Below, in pieces: positions 17,365 through 28,554 of a stretch of DNA of 64,000 bases (the stretch's first letter is position 1; every line of letters begins with the position of its first letter). Origin of the DNA: Hyphomicrobium sp. (GTDB taxonomy: Bacteria > Pseudomonadota > Alphaproteobacteria > Rhizobiales > Hyphomicrobiaceae). Where the stretch lies: NCBI RefSeq assembly GCF_019753045.1, contig NZ_JAIELN010000006.1, positions 62,001 to 126,000 on the forward strand, given 5' to 3'. The notes below the pieces were generated by a model, which saw only the letters and a program-made list of their open reading frames with translations, ran no database searches and was not told the origin of the DNA. A program made the position numbers and the translations under genes.

Positions 17365-19028
17365 GCCGGCTCCTCGATGAGGTGCGGATGAACCATCCAT
17401 TCGCGCCCCTTGAGCATCCCGCGCCAATAGATCGGCGGCAGAAGTCTCTCTTTGAGGAACCATGCGGTACGGCTCGGGCGCGTGCCGTCGATCAGCCAAG
17501 TCGGGAAACTTGGAAGCAGCTTGCCGCCATATCCAAATTCCGCGAGCACGATCTTGCCGCGTTCGACTGTGAGAGGGCAGGAGCCATAGCCATTGTAATC
17601 TGCGACTGGCTCTTTGCCCTCAAGCACTGCCAGCGCGTTGACCGCAACCACGGGCGCTTGTTTGCGGGCTGCGGCGGCTGTCTTCGCATTGCTCGTTCCT
17701 GCCGCGTCGCCCAAGGCAAAGATGTTTGGATAGCGAACGTGCTGCAACGTCGCCTGATCGACTTCGATGAAGCCACTGGGACCTGCAAGTGGGCTGTTGG
17801 CAACGAACTCGGGCGCCACTTGGGGCGGTACGGCATGAAGCAGGTCGAATGATCGCTCGATGCGCTGAACGGAGCCATCGGCGGTCTTGCTTTCGAGGGT
17901 CGCTATTTTCCTTTGGCCATCGACCGCAACCAGCTTTGATTCCAGGCGCAGGTCTATGCCGTATCGTTCGATGTAGTTTTTGAGCGCCGGCACATAGGCT
18001 GGAACGCCGAAAAGCACCGTGCCGGCGTTATGAAATTCGACGTCGATATCCTGAAGTACGCGGGCGTCACTCCAGATGTCGCAAGACAGGTACATCGCCT
18101 TTTGCGGTGCGCCGGCGCATTTGATCGGCATCGGCGGTTGAGTGAACAGCGCGCGACCGCGGCGGAATTCTCGCACCAGCCGATAGGTGTAAGGCGCCAG
18201 ATCGTAGCGATAGTTGGACGTCACGCCGTTGGAGCCGAGCGCTTCAGCAAGACCCGGTATGGCGTCCCAGGCGAGCTTGATGCCCGGGGCGGCGACGAGC
18301 ACGTGATATTTCACGATGCCTCCATCGGCGAGCTGGACCTGGTTTTGCTCAGGCAGGAACCCGGTGACGGCCGCCTGAATCCATTCGACGCCTTTCGGAA
18401 TGACGCTCGCTTCGCTGTGCCGCGTCTGCTCGGGCGAGAACACGCCGGCACCGACCAACGTCCAGCCCGGCTGATAGTAATGGGTCTCTGCAGGATCGAT
18501 GACGGCGATGGAGATTTTCCGGTTGCGCTTGCGCAAGCTCGCCGCTGTAGCAATTCCAGCCGATCCGCCGCCGACGATGAGAATGTCGTAGGTCATCGCG
18601 CTGGCTGCTTTAGCGCGTCGCTCGAGCGCCGGCATGATGGAGCTTAGGTCGTAGCCTGCGCGCTTCGCGGCTTCGATCGCGGCTACAGGCTCTTTCGGAT
18701 CGGAATCGGCTAACGCCCACAGCGTCGCCGAACGCGTGCCGCTTCGGCAGAAAGCCAATACCGGGCGAGGGAGATGCGCGAGTGCATCCCGCATCGCGTC
18801 GGCATCGTTGCTCGTGATCTGCCCCGCGACGACAGGCACATGCGCGAACGCCATGCCTTTGCTTTCGGCAAGGCGGGACATGTCCGACGCCGTGGGTTGT
18901 CCTTTCTCTTCGCCATCGGGCCGATTGCATACGATCGAGCGGAAGCCCATCTTTGCGGCGTCGGCAATGTCTGCTTCCGTCAATTGCGGCGCGACCGAGA
19001 ACGACGGGCTGAGTTCCTTGAAGGACAT
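17361..19028 (-). CDS. DUF442 phosphatase-like domain fused to sulfide:quinone oxidoreductase-like flavoprotein
   Basis: A 555-residue fusion. Residues 1-135 are a DUF442/BLH-type domain with a CX5R loop at Cys94-Arg99 (FCRSGTRS), the rhodanese/tyrosine-phosphatase-like active site. Residues 146-555 are a two-dinucleotide-fold flavoprotein with FAD motif GGGSAG (153-158), PIKCAGAPQKA (the conserved cysteine of SQR) and a C-terminal ALGDAAGTSNAKTAAA. The usual second SQR cysteine, expected in the GDC position, is alanine here. It would oxidise sulfide to persulfide and reduce quinone, with the DUF442 domain perhaps transferring sulfane sulfur. The ATG at 19028 is preferred; the 68 upstream codons read into the next gene. 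Confidence 0.88.
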   Translation of the reverse strand: MSFKELSPSFSVAPQLTEADIADAAKMGFRSIVCNRPDGEEKGQPTASDMSRLAESKGMAFAHVPVVAGQITSNDADAMRDALAHLPRPVLAFCRSGTRSATLWALADSDPKEPVAAIEAAKRAGYDLSSIMPALERRAKAASAMTYDILIVGGGSAGIATAASLRKRNRKISIAVIDPAETHYYQPGWTLVGAGVFSPEQTRHSEASVIPKGVEWIQAAVTGFLPEQNQVQLADGGIVKYHVLVAAPGIKLAWDAIPGLAEALGSNGVTSNYRYDLAPYTYRLVREFRRGRALFTQPPMPIKCAGAPQKAMYLSCDIWSDARVLQDIDVEFHNAGTVLFGVPAYVPALKNYIERYGIDLRLESKLVAVDGQRKIATLESKTADGSVQRIERSFDLLHAVPPQVAPEFVANSPLAGPSGFIEVDQATLQHVRYPNIFALGDAAGTSNAKTAAAARKQAPVVAVNALAVLEGKEPVADYNGYGSCPLTVERGKIVLAEFGYGGKLLPSFPTWLIDGTRPSRTAWFLKERLLPPIYWRGMLKGREWMVHPHLIEEPA

Positions 19029-19045
19029 GAAAAAAATCTCCTGAC

Positions 19046-19474
19046 TTACGCTCGGCTCGCGCTTCGCGCTGGAAAAATGAGGCTGTGAATTCGCATGCCC
19101 ACAGCCATGGCTAATACAAAGAGGAGCGCCGACATCGGCTGGACCGCGAGGGCTGCTACGCCGGGGCCAGGGCAAATGCCGCCAATACCCCAACCGATTC
19201 CGAAAATCGCCGCACCGCTGATCAATCGCCAATCGACGTTGCTCGTCGAAGGAAAGCTATTCGAAGCGAGCGTCTTTGGGCTGCGCTTCAATATCTGCCA
19301 AGCAATTGCCATCGGCAGCAGCGCGCCGCCCATGACGAAGGCCAAGGTGGGATCCCAATTGCCGGTCACGTCGAGAAACGCGCGGACTCTCGCCGGATCG
19401 ATCATTCCGGATATCGCGAGACCCGCGCCAAAGAGTACGCCGCTGAGCAAGGCGAGTAGGTTCTCTCTCGTCAT
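19046..19474 (-). CDS. YeeE/YedE-family membrane protein (DUF6691-like half)
   Basis: A 142-residue protein with four hydrophobic helices and the family signatures FGAGLAISGMIDPARVRAFLD and GWGIGGICPGPG, the latter with the conserved cysteine thought to relay thiosulfate or sulfane sulfur. It overlaps the companion gene by 4 bases. The two short proteins correspond to the two halves of longer TsuA/YeeE transporters and to the PmpAB pair of BigR operons. Confidence 0.88.
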   Translation of the reverse strand: MTRENLLALLSGVLFGAGLAISGMIDPARVRAFLDVTGNWDPTLAFVMGGALLPMAIAWQILKRSPKTLASNSFPSTSNVDWRLISGAAIFGIGWGIGGICPGPGVAALAVQPMSALLFVLAMAVGMRIHSLIFPARSASRA

Positions 19475-19908
19475 GGGGATAATCCTAGCAGTCGCATCAT
19501 CGTGACCGTGATCACGCCTGCGCTCATGAAGGTGAGCGTCGCGAAGATGGAGCGTTTAGAAAGCCGGGAAAGGCCGCAAATGCCATGCCCGCTCGTGCAA
19601 CCCGATCCGAGCTGCGTGCCGAAGCCGACGATCGCACCTGCAATGAGCAGATAGGCCGGAGCGGGGAAGTTGGCGTTCACGCCGACGACAAGTTCAACCA
19701 ATCCGGCCCCAATGGGCAAGCCGATGATGAAGGCCAACGCGAGCTGTCGCGGCGTTTGACCGGGCGATATGCCGAGTGCCCGTGCGAACAGTCCGCTGAC
19801 GCCGGCGATGCGCCCGTTGCCGAGCAACATGATTGCGGCGGCGAGGCCGATGAGAAGTCCGCCGACGAGGCCCTCTACGGGGGCAGCCTGAGGAAAGCCT
19901 GGCATCAC
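19471..19908 (-). CDS. YeeE/YedE-family membrane protein (second half-size subunit)
   Basis: A 145-residue membrane protein, partner of the gene at 19046. Four helices and the motifs GGLLIGLAAA, NGRIAGVSGL and GFGTQLGSGCTSGHGICGLSR, in which two cysteines sit at the pore-like loop as in YeeE. Overlaps both neighbours by 4 bases, so the operon is translationally coupled. Likely imports or moves a sulfur species for the SQR fusion; direction not determinable from sequence. Confidence 0.88.
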   Translation of the reverse strand: MMPGFPQAAPVEGLVGGLLIGLAAAIMLLGNGRIAGVSGLFARALGISPGQTPRQLALAFIIGLPIGAGLVELVVGVNANFPAPAYLLIAGAIVGFGTQLGSGCTSGHGICGLSRLSKRSIFATLTFMSAGVITVTMMRLLGLSP

Positions 19909-20825
19909 AGCACGTTCAGCGGGAGCTTCAGATAGCGAGTGCCGTTCTCCTCAGCCTCTGGAAGGCGCCCGCCGCGCATGTTGACTTGGACCGAAGGCAG
20001 AATGAGCTTGGGCATCGCGAGCGTCGCGTCGCGGGTTGTCCGCATGGTCACGAATTCGTCTTCGCTCACGCCTTCGTGCACGTGGATGTTGCCGGTTCGC
20101 TCGGCGCTGACCGTCGTTTCCCAGGCATATTTATCCCGCCCCTGAGCCTTGTAGTCGTGGCAGAGGAAAAGACGCGTCTCTCCCGGCAGCTGCAAGAGCC
20201 GGCGTATCGATTGATAAAGCTGATGGGCATCGCCGCCGGGGAAATCCGCGCGGGCGGTGCCGTAATCGGGCATGAACAACGTGTCGCCCGTGAAGACCGC
20301 GTCGCCGATGACATACGCCATGTCGGCCGGCGTGTGTCCCGGTACGTGGAGCGCAATGGCCTCGATCTCTCCGATCTGAAAGCGGTCGCCATCGGCGAAC
20401 AGTCGATCGAACTCCGATCCGTCGCGTTCGAACTCAGTCCCGACGTTGAAGATTTTGCCGAAGACGTTCTGGACGCGAATGATCTCGCGTCCGATCGCCA
20501 GTTTGCCTCCGAGCACATTCTGCAGATACGGCGCGGCCGAGAGGTGATCGGCGTGCGCGTGCGTTTCCAGCAGCCACTCGACCTTCAACCCGGTGGCGCG
20601 GACATAGGCAATGATCGCATCCGCTGACTTCGTATCCGTACGGCCAGCCGCTTGGTCGAAATCCAATACGCTGTCGATGATCGCCGCTGCACGGGTGGCA
20701 GGATCATGCACGACGTAGCTCACCGTGTTCGTCGGTTCGTCGAAGAAGGCCTGGATAGCGGGTTTCACTGCGGATTCGCGTAAACTGCGGATCAAGGCGT
20801 CGGCTTGACTGACAACGGGGTCCAT
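19905..20825 (-). CDS. Persulfide dioxygenase-like metallo-beta-lactamase-fold hydrolase (ETHE1/BLH type)
   Basis: A 306-residue MBL-fold protein. The metal ligands are clear: HAHADH, a histidine in VPGHTP, the bridging Asp in TGDTLFMPDYGTARADFPGG, and a late HDY. The DxGTxRxDFPGG signature is that of ETHE1-type iron persulfide dioxygenases, which turn glutathione persulfide plus oxygen into sulfite. The order MBL, two YeeE/YedE subunits, DUF442-SQR, TauE matches bigR-type sulfide detoxification operons. It is divergent from the peroxiredoxin-ArsR pair with an 84-base shared control region. Confidence 0.9.
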   Translation of the reverse strand: MDPVVSQADALIRSLRESAVKPAIQAFFDEPTNTVSYVVHDPATRAAAIIDSVLDFDQAAGRTDTKSADAIIAYVRATGLKVEWLLETHAHADHLSAAPYLQNVLGGKLAIGREIIRVQNVFGKIFNVGTEFERDGSEFDRLFADGDRFQIGEIEAIALHVPGHTPADMAYVIGDAVFTGDTLFMPDYGTARADFPGGDAHQLYQSIRRLLQLPGETRLFLCHDYKAQGRDKYAWETTVSAERTGNIHVHEGVSEDEFVTMRTTRDATLAMPKLILPSVQVNMRGGRLPEAEENGTRYLKLPLNVL

Positions 20826-20842
20826 GGGCTATAGCTCCTACG

Positions 20843-20862
20843 AATTCATAATTTATGTAATT
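20843..20862 (+). promoter_or_regulatory. Candidate ArsR-family operator in the divergent sulfur control region
   Basis: AATTCATAATTTATGTAATT contains the perfect 11-base palindrome CATAA-T-TTATG (20847-20857) with partly matching flanks. It is the only AT-rich symmetrical element in the 84 bases between the MBL gene and the peroxiredoxin gene, and AT-rich palindromes in this position are what BigR-type repressors bind. It would control both directions. Confidence 0.55.
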
Positions 20863-20909
20863 GTGTATTTTGCTTGCGTCAAGTGGGTGTGCTGTGGCAA
20901 GGAGGCGCC

Positions 20910-21544
20910 ATGGAAAACACAGTGACGACGGGCGATAGGCCTCTTCGAATTGGAGATTTGGCGCCCAATTTCCGGGCGCGCACGACCCAAGGCGAGGTGA
21001 CCCTCGATCAGTTTCGCGGAAGATGGGTGGTGTTCTTCTCACACCCCGCCGATTTCACGCCGGTGTGCACGAGCGAATTCGTGGCCTTGGCCAAGGCGGC
21101 GCCGCGGTTTGCCGAGATGGACTGCGCCTTGCTCGGGTTGTCGGTTGATAGTCTGTTCTCTCATGTCGCGTGGTTGAATGCGATCAGGGAGCTATCCGGT
21201 GTCGAGGTTCCGTTTCCTGTCGTCGAAGATCCGTCGATGGCGATCGGGCGTGCTTACGGGATGCTCGATGAAAAGGCGGCGGATTCGTCTGCCGTTCGCG
21301 CGGTCTATTTCATCGATCCCAAAGGGGTTATTCGCGCCATGAACTGGTATCCGATGAGCGTCGGACGATCGGTCGACGAGATGCTGCGTATGGTGGCTGC
21401 GCTTCGGCGCTCGCAGAGCGGAGACGCGCTTACTCCTGCCGATTGGCAGCCCGGCGACGATGTTTTGGTGCCGCCCGTCGTTCCCCAGGGCCGCCTGACG
21501 GCGGCTCTACCGCACGACTGGTTCTATCGTTTGAAAGCAGACAG

Positions 21545-21548
<4 letters not shown>
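20910..21548 (+). CDS. Peroxiredoxin, Prx6/1-Cys type
   Basis: A 212-residue peroxiredoxin. The peroxidatic Cys53 lies in DFTPVCTSE. The long C-terminal arm with PADWQPGDDVLVPP, and WYPMSVGRSVDEMLR, are typical of the Prx6 group, which reduces hydrogen peroxide and organic peroxides. A second cysteine (Cys72, MDCAL) is present but is not the usual resolving position. The ATG at 20910 follows AAGGAGG at a good distance and beats a TTG at 20874. Overlaps the ArsR gene by ATGA. Its link to sulfide genes suggests reduction of peroxides or persulfides during sulfide stress. Confidence 0.9.
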
Positions 21549-24213
<2,665 letters not shown>

Positions 24214-24352
24214 AGGCATCGCACGGTTGTTACCACCATGAAGACCTCGACAAAGGCCGCCGTACGCGCGCAGGAAGTTGGCCTCGAGGTGACGTCTTAG
24301 ATGCCGGCGGAAATTGATCTCGTCTAAGATCAGATCCGAAATCATCAAAAGA

Positions 24353-24387
24353 AGCGGTCGACACCTACTCGTCGGCCGCTTTTTTTG
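24353..24387 (+). terminator. Intrinsic terminator of katG
   Basis: An AGCGG-T-CGAC / GTCG-G-CCGCT stem (24353-24362 with 24371-24380) with an 8-base loop, followed by seven T residues, 140 bases after the katG stop. A standard rho-independent terminator. Confidence 0.85.
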
Positions 24388-24893
24388 TGGGAGCGCTGGG
24401 TCCGAATCTACGATTTGGCGACGCCCTTGCGGCGACTGACCGGAACCGCCAGAAATTCGTCCTTCGACTGAGTTCTCCGTAGACTTGGGCGGGCGGGTCG
24501 AAGAGTCCGTCAGCCCATCTCGACACGTCGTTCCAGTCGGTGAATTCTGAAAATTGGACCAACGAAACAGAGTGTGGTCGGGCGGCGAGGATGGCTCCGC
24601 GTTGGCTTTTTGCGGCGTCAGGTCAAAAACGACTCATCGCATAATGACGATTGGTCACGCGACATAGGCTGCTTGAACACCACTCGATGTCGTCGGCATC
24701 GAGTGCTGCACGATGTCAAAAATCCTTTATTTTATCGGAACAATTTGATGCTTTGATCTGTCGTCGGCTTCCCGTTTTTCATCGCGAGCCAGAAGATCCA
24801 AGTCCTTCCATCTGCGGCAATCGTGATCGCTAGCGCCCGATTCTAAGCACATTCTGATGTTGAACGTGCAAGAAACCACGGGGGATTTCTCTA
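24388..24893. other. Gene-poor interval
   Basis: The 506 bases between the katG terminator and the HExxH gene carry no ORF that looks coding. The interval becomes AT-richer from about 24640 (for example TCCTTTATTTTATCGGAAC), which may hold the promoter of the following secreted protein. No tRNA or repeat was recognised. Confidence 0.5.
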
Positions 24894-25406
24894 GTGAAAC
24901 ATCGATTTGTGCTGATTTTCATGGCTGCAGCCATGGCGACTATCTGTGTGCATCGCGCCGACGCGGCGTCTATCAAAATTGCTGGGCAGTCGATGATCTG
25001 CGGCGCAACGCCTGTGTTTTCGGATTCCAACCTTCCGATGGAAGGACGGTTCGTGCCTGGCAGGGGAATCTATATTAACCACACGCTCATGCAGAAGCAG
25101 CCGGCTGCCGTGCGCATGTTCGTGTTCAAGCACGAATGCGCCCACAAGTCCGTTGGCGGAAATGAGCTCGCCGCAGACTGTGGCGCTGCCCAAGCGGGTG
25201 CGCGCGAAAAATGGCTGACGCCGGAGGGTGTCGATACGGTGTGCAAAGCATTGGCTGGCGAGCGCGCGGGCGGAGGCTATCCGTCCGGAGCTGCGCGATG
25301 CGCAAACATACGAAAGTGCTACGCGAATTCGTCCGAAAAAATCGTCTTTCAAAAATCCAATACGCAAAAGGCGTCCGGCAGCGGACGTTTGCGGTCCGGA
25401 TATTGA
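24894..25406 (+). CDS. Secreted protein with HExxH metalloprotease-like motif
   Basis: A 170-residue protein not recognised as a named family. Signal peptide residues 1-24 (ADA). Residues 80-84 read HECAH, an HExxH zinc motif, and Glu91 in NELAADC is a plausible third ligand, so a small zincin-like peptidase is possible. Seven cysteines in the mature part, several paired by position, suggest disulfides. The C-terminus is Ser/Gly-rich and basic. It faces the Gly/Trp-rich protein convergently, with no clear terminator in the 57 bases between. Confidence 0.7.
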   Translation: MKHRFVLIFMAAAMATICVHRADAASIKIAGQSMICGATPVFSDSNLPMEGRFVPGRGIYINHTLMQKQPAAVRMFVFKHECAHKSVGGNELAADCGAAQAGAREKWLTPEGVDTVCKALAGERAGGGYPSGAARCANIRKCYANSSEKIVFQKSNTQKASGSGRLRSGY

Positions 25407-25463
25407 AATCAACATACAGAAGTGGCGGACGGAATGTTTTCTGTCCGCCACTTCAATTTCGAT

Positions 25464-25991
25464 TTAGCGTCTGAGGCCGCCTCGGAACCCGCCTCTGAAG
25501 CCACCACCAAAGCCAGCACGGTGGAAGCCGGCGCCTCTCCAGCCAACACCTCCGCGCCACCCGGCGCCCCTCCAGCCCCAGCCTCTACGGAAGCCCAAGC
25601 CAGCGCCTCTCCAGCCCCACCCGGCGCCTCTCCAGCCCCAACCAGCTCTCCAGCCCCAGGGTCTGCGCCAACCCCAGCCAGGGCCTCTCCAACCCCAGCC
25701 AGCTCTCCAGCCCCAAGGTCTACGCCAACCCCAACCGGCATTCCAACCCCATGGTCTGCGCCAACCCCAGCCCCAGCCAGCAGCAACCGGATAAGTTGAT
25801 CTCCAGCCATAGCCAGCGCCCCAACCCCAGGGTCTCCGCCAGCCATAACCGGCAGCAGCTACCGGAGCCGCACCGCTCCAGCCCCAGCCTAGACCGCATG
25901 CTTCTGCTGACGTTGTGAGGGTGCCGCCGCCAATCGCGAGCGCCATTGCACATATGGCAATTTTTATTTTTGATGCAGTTCTGATAGCCAT
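25464..25991 (-). CDS. Secreted Gly-Trp-Arg-rich tandem-repeat protein
   Basis: A 175-residue exported protein of unusual composition. Signal peptide to about residue 30 (TSAEA). The rest consists of imperfect repeats such as GWGWRRPWGW and RAGWGWRGPG, ending in GGGFRGGFRGG. Trp, Gly and Arg make up most of it, with few other residue types. The ATG at 25991 places the start directly before the hydrophobic core; an upstream in-frame start adds a polar 16 residues. No known function. Arg/Trp-rich repeats might bind anionic polymers or self-associate at the cell surface (inference). The opposite-strand Pro/Ser/Ala frame is a shadow. Confidence 0.75.
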   Translation of the reverse strand: MAIRTASKIKIAICAMALAIGGGTLTTSAEACGLGWGWSGAAPVAAAGYGWRRPWGWGAGYGWRSTYPVAAGWGWGWRRPWGWNAGWGWRRPWGWRAGWGWRGPGWGWRRPWGWRAGWGWRGAGWGWRGAGLGFRRGWGWRGAGWRGGVGWRGAGFHRAGFGGGFRGGFRGGLRR

Positions 25992-26237
25992 TGATTTGCT
26001 CCTTAAGCTACCCGAGGGCCTTTGCCGCTCTTCGCGCAAACCGGCGCTCTACGGCGCAGTTCCCGCGTTCTTTTTTTTATGCTTAACCAATAGAATGCTC
26101 ATCAATTTGCGGCAGCGCTCTTGCTGCGTAGACGTTCAAGAAAGATCGATTTTGTTGGGGTTTTAAGCGATTGCGCGCGTTCTCGTCCGACGTTGGCGGA
26201 GGCATGCAAAAGCTGACGTATGAAGCGGGCTTCGGCG

Positions 26238-27260
26238 CTACTGATCGAACGCGAAAATCCGTTTCCAATCATTCTTCATGCTGACAACGATCCAGCCGTT
26301 GCTCTTGGCCTCGTCCATCAATGCGTCAGTGAATGTTCCGACTTTTGATTCCGGCCCGTAAGCGTATTCACGTTCGGCGTCGTCGTGATGCACGAGCAGC
26401 ATCAAGCGAGCGCCGCCGCCTGCCTGGGTGTATTCCAGCATCTCTCTGTCGCCGATCGAGTTGCCAAAGGCTGCAACGGGGCGCTGCCCGATGACGAAGT
26501 GGATGCCTTCGGGTTTGCCGGCTTTGTCATCATTGAGCAGCAGCTTGGGCACCTTGGTGAGGACCGGCTTACCAGCTGTGTCGTAGCCGAATTCCGTCGC
26601 GCCCGCGCTGCCGACCACCTGTTCCGGCGGGACGCCATAAACCCTCTGGGCGTAGACGCGCACGAAATCCTGGCCACCGCCGGTAACGAAATAGGTCTTG
26701 TAGCCATTGTCACGGAAGAGGCGCATCACTTCGAGCATCGGCTGATAGGTGAGATCCGTGTACAGCCGCTTGAAACGGGGGTGTTTGGCCTCTTCGATCC
26801 ACGTCTTCACTTCGGCGTTGAAAGCTTCGACCGTCATTCCGGAGAGAGTAGCGCCGAGGATCTTCATCAGATCCTCTTTCGGCAACTTCGCCATTGCTTC
26901 CCGGTCGCCGGACAGCACGGTCTTGAAGGGTTCGACGGATTTCAGTTCCGGCTTTTTCTCCACCAGTGCCGGGACACGGTCGAGGCAGTACATCACCTGC
27001 GCGTACATTGGCTGCTCGACCCACGTCGTACCGTCCTGATCGAACGTAGCGATCCGCGCATCGGGCGATACGAACTTGGGGTTCGCCGGGTCGGTTGTGG
27101 CTTTTACGAATTCAATTATCGCCGTTTTGGCTGGACCGTCGTTCCACGATGGTAGCGGGTCGACCGCCTGTGCCAACGACACGTACGGCAGCAGCAGGAT
27201 CCCGACGAGCGTGCCGAGGGCCAGTAGGGCACTACGCAAGCGGTGATCATTACGCTGCAT
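26238..27260 (-). CDS. Exported HAD-superfamily phosphatase-like hydrolase
   Basis: A 340-residue protein. Signal peptide to about residue 31 (SLAQA). HAD motif I is ATFDQDGTTW (nucleophile and acid/base aspartates DxD), motif II is in YFVTGGGQDF, a lysine lies in KPEGIHF, and motif IV is in AFGNSIGDREML. This arrangement is that of class I HAD phosphatases carried to the periplasm. Members of this exported group are often annotated as haloacid dehalogenase-like hydrolases without known substrate. The ATG at 27260 is chosen because 29 upstream codons are polar and precede the signal peptide. Confidence 0.85.
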   Translation of the reverse strand: MQRNDHRLRSALLALGTLVGILLLPYVSLAQAVDPLPSWNDGPAKTAIIEFVKATTDPANPKFVSPDARIATFDQDGTTWVEQPMYAQVMYCLDRVPALVEKKPELKSVEPFKTVLSGDREAMAKLPKEDLMKILGATLSGMTVEAFNAEVKTWIEEAKHPRFKRLYTDLTYQPMLEVMRLFRDNGYKTYFVTGGGQDFVRVYAQRVYGVPPEQVVGSAGATEFGYDTAGKPVLTKVPKLLLNDDKAGKPEGIHFVIGQRPVAAFGNSIGDREMLEYTQAGGGARLMLLVHHDDAEREYAYGPESKVGTFTDALMDEAKSNGWIVVSMKNDWKRIFAFDQ

Positions 27261-27409
27261 GATGATGATCTCCGATCTCTGATGACGGCCGCTAGCAGCC
27301 GATTCTGAGAAACGTGAGATCGTAATCGTTGCAGCGTGCAGTCGCACGATGAAGAGCGATTGTTTCGTTAATGAAACTGCAATCCGCGCGACCTGCCGAC
27401 AGGGCTTTC

Positions 27410-28330
27410 TCAGAAATGCAAGGTCGCGCCTATGACCGGACCTTGCTGGAGGACATTGAATTGGTATTCGGTGTTTCCAGAGCCTTGCGAATAATCAACC
27501 GACAGTGCGCGATAGCCGAGATAGCCATCGACGACGTGACCGTCCGCCGTGCACATTTTCCAATTATAGGTAGCGAGAACTTGCCAAGTTGGATCGCTGC
27601 CGACACCGAACCCTCCGACGTCGGCGCGAACCATGAGTTCTTGTCCCGGCGCGATCTGATTGCGCAGTCGCCCTCCGATAAACGGATCGACCCAGTCGAC
27701 CGACCCTGATCGCGCCGTGACCCGATTGCCGGAGACAGAAAGGTCCCCGATATTCGCGCTCGCAGAGACGTTAGCGGTGACATCCGCAGCCTGATGCCAG
27801 TAGCGGCCGCCGGCAAGAAGATCGAGCGCAGTAGATCCCGTCAGCACCGGATTGCGGCCGGTCCAGACTTCGTAGGCACCGCCGAATTCAACGATCACCT
27901 CCTGGTAATCCACCGAAACGGCGCCTCCGAGCGAGGAGTCGATTATTTGGCGATCGGATGCACGAGCAAAACTCTTCGCGCCGCTGATGTTTGCGTACAC
28001 AATGTCATTGAAGAGACTTACCGGGCCGTTGCGCGCTTCTGCGTAGCTCATCCAAGCCGGCAGCGTCGACCAATCGAGATGGCTGATAATTTCGCCTGCG
28101 GTAGCATTCACATCGAAGGTGCGTCCCCTGACTGCCATGTTTCCCGACAGCCAAGGTATCCAGCCGTAGGTCGTGAAAACGAAGGTCCATTCGCTCGTTG
28201 GAGGAGGCGGCTCTGTGAGGCGGCGTTGTTCCACGCTTCCGAGGTCGGAAGCGAGGGCGGGGCCGGAGTAGGCGGAAGCCAGAAGAGATAGAGAAGCGGC
28301 CAATAATATATTCGTTCGGATGAAATTCAT
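27410..28330 (-). CDS. Outer-membrane beta-barrel protein, unknown function
   Basis: A 306-residue exported protein. Signal peptide to about residue 27 (PALA). The mature part has alternating beta strands rich in aromatic residues and Gly, for example TFVFTTYGWIPWLSG, EVIVEFGGAYEVW and YQFNVLQQGPVIG, and ends in Phe (ATLHF), the outer-membrane insertion signal. Its start (WTFVFTTYGWIPWLSGN) resembles a widespread family of hypothetical alphaproteobacterial outer-membrane proteins. The 224 bases upstream hold no gene. Confidence 0.8.
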   Translation of the reverse strand: MNFIRTNILLAASLSLLASAYSGPALASDLGSVEQRRLTEPPPPTSEWTFVFTTYGWIPWLSGNMAVRGRTFDVNATAGEIISHLDWSTLPAWMSYAEARNGPVSLFNDIVYANISGAKSFARASDRQIIDSSLGGAVSVDYQEVIVEFGGAYEVWTGRNPVLTGSTALDLLAGGRYWHQAADVTANVSASANIGDLSVSGNRVTARSGSVDWVDPFIGGRLRNQIAPGQELMVRADVGGFGVGSDPTWQVLATYNWKMCTADGHVVDGYLGYRALSVDYSQGSGNTEYQFNVLQQGPVIGATLHF

Positions 28331-28554
28331 TTGTCCGACCTGTGCAAAATCGAAATTTTCAAATCAATATCCGAACTATACCATCAGCGTGCGGAGCGAA
28401 CGTCACCGCTCCGCCACAGCCATTGCGTCCGATGCAATAAATCAAGGTCAAGGAACAGATTCGGTTGATCTTCGCCGCGAGCCGAAACGATGCGAATATC
28501 CTCATCCGCGAACTCAACGCGACGATGATAATCGTGCGGGTCAGGATGCAGCGT

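Noticed and set aside
24365-24562. 65-codon reverse frame downstream of katG
   Set aside because: Starts without a ribosome site and overlaps the katG terminator; no resemblance to a protein.
25422-25799. Pro/Ala/Ser-rich forward frame
   Set aside because: It is the complement of the Gly/Trp/Arg repeat gene, whose strand has the signal peptide.
25500-25860. Possible CRISPR-like or other regular DNA repeat
   Set aside because: The short imperfect period comes from coding repeats (GGNTGG-like codons); no spacers of constant length.
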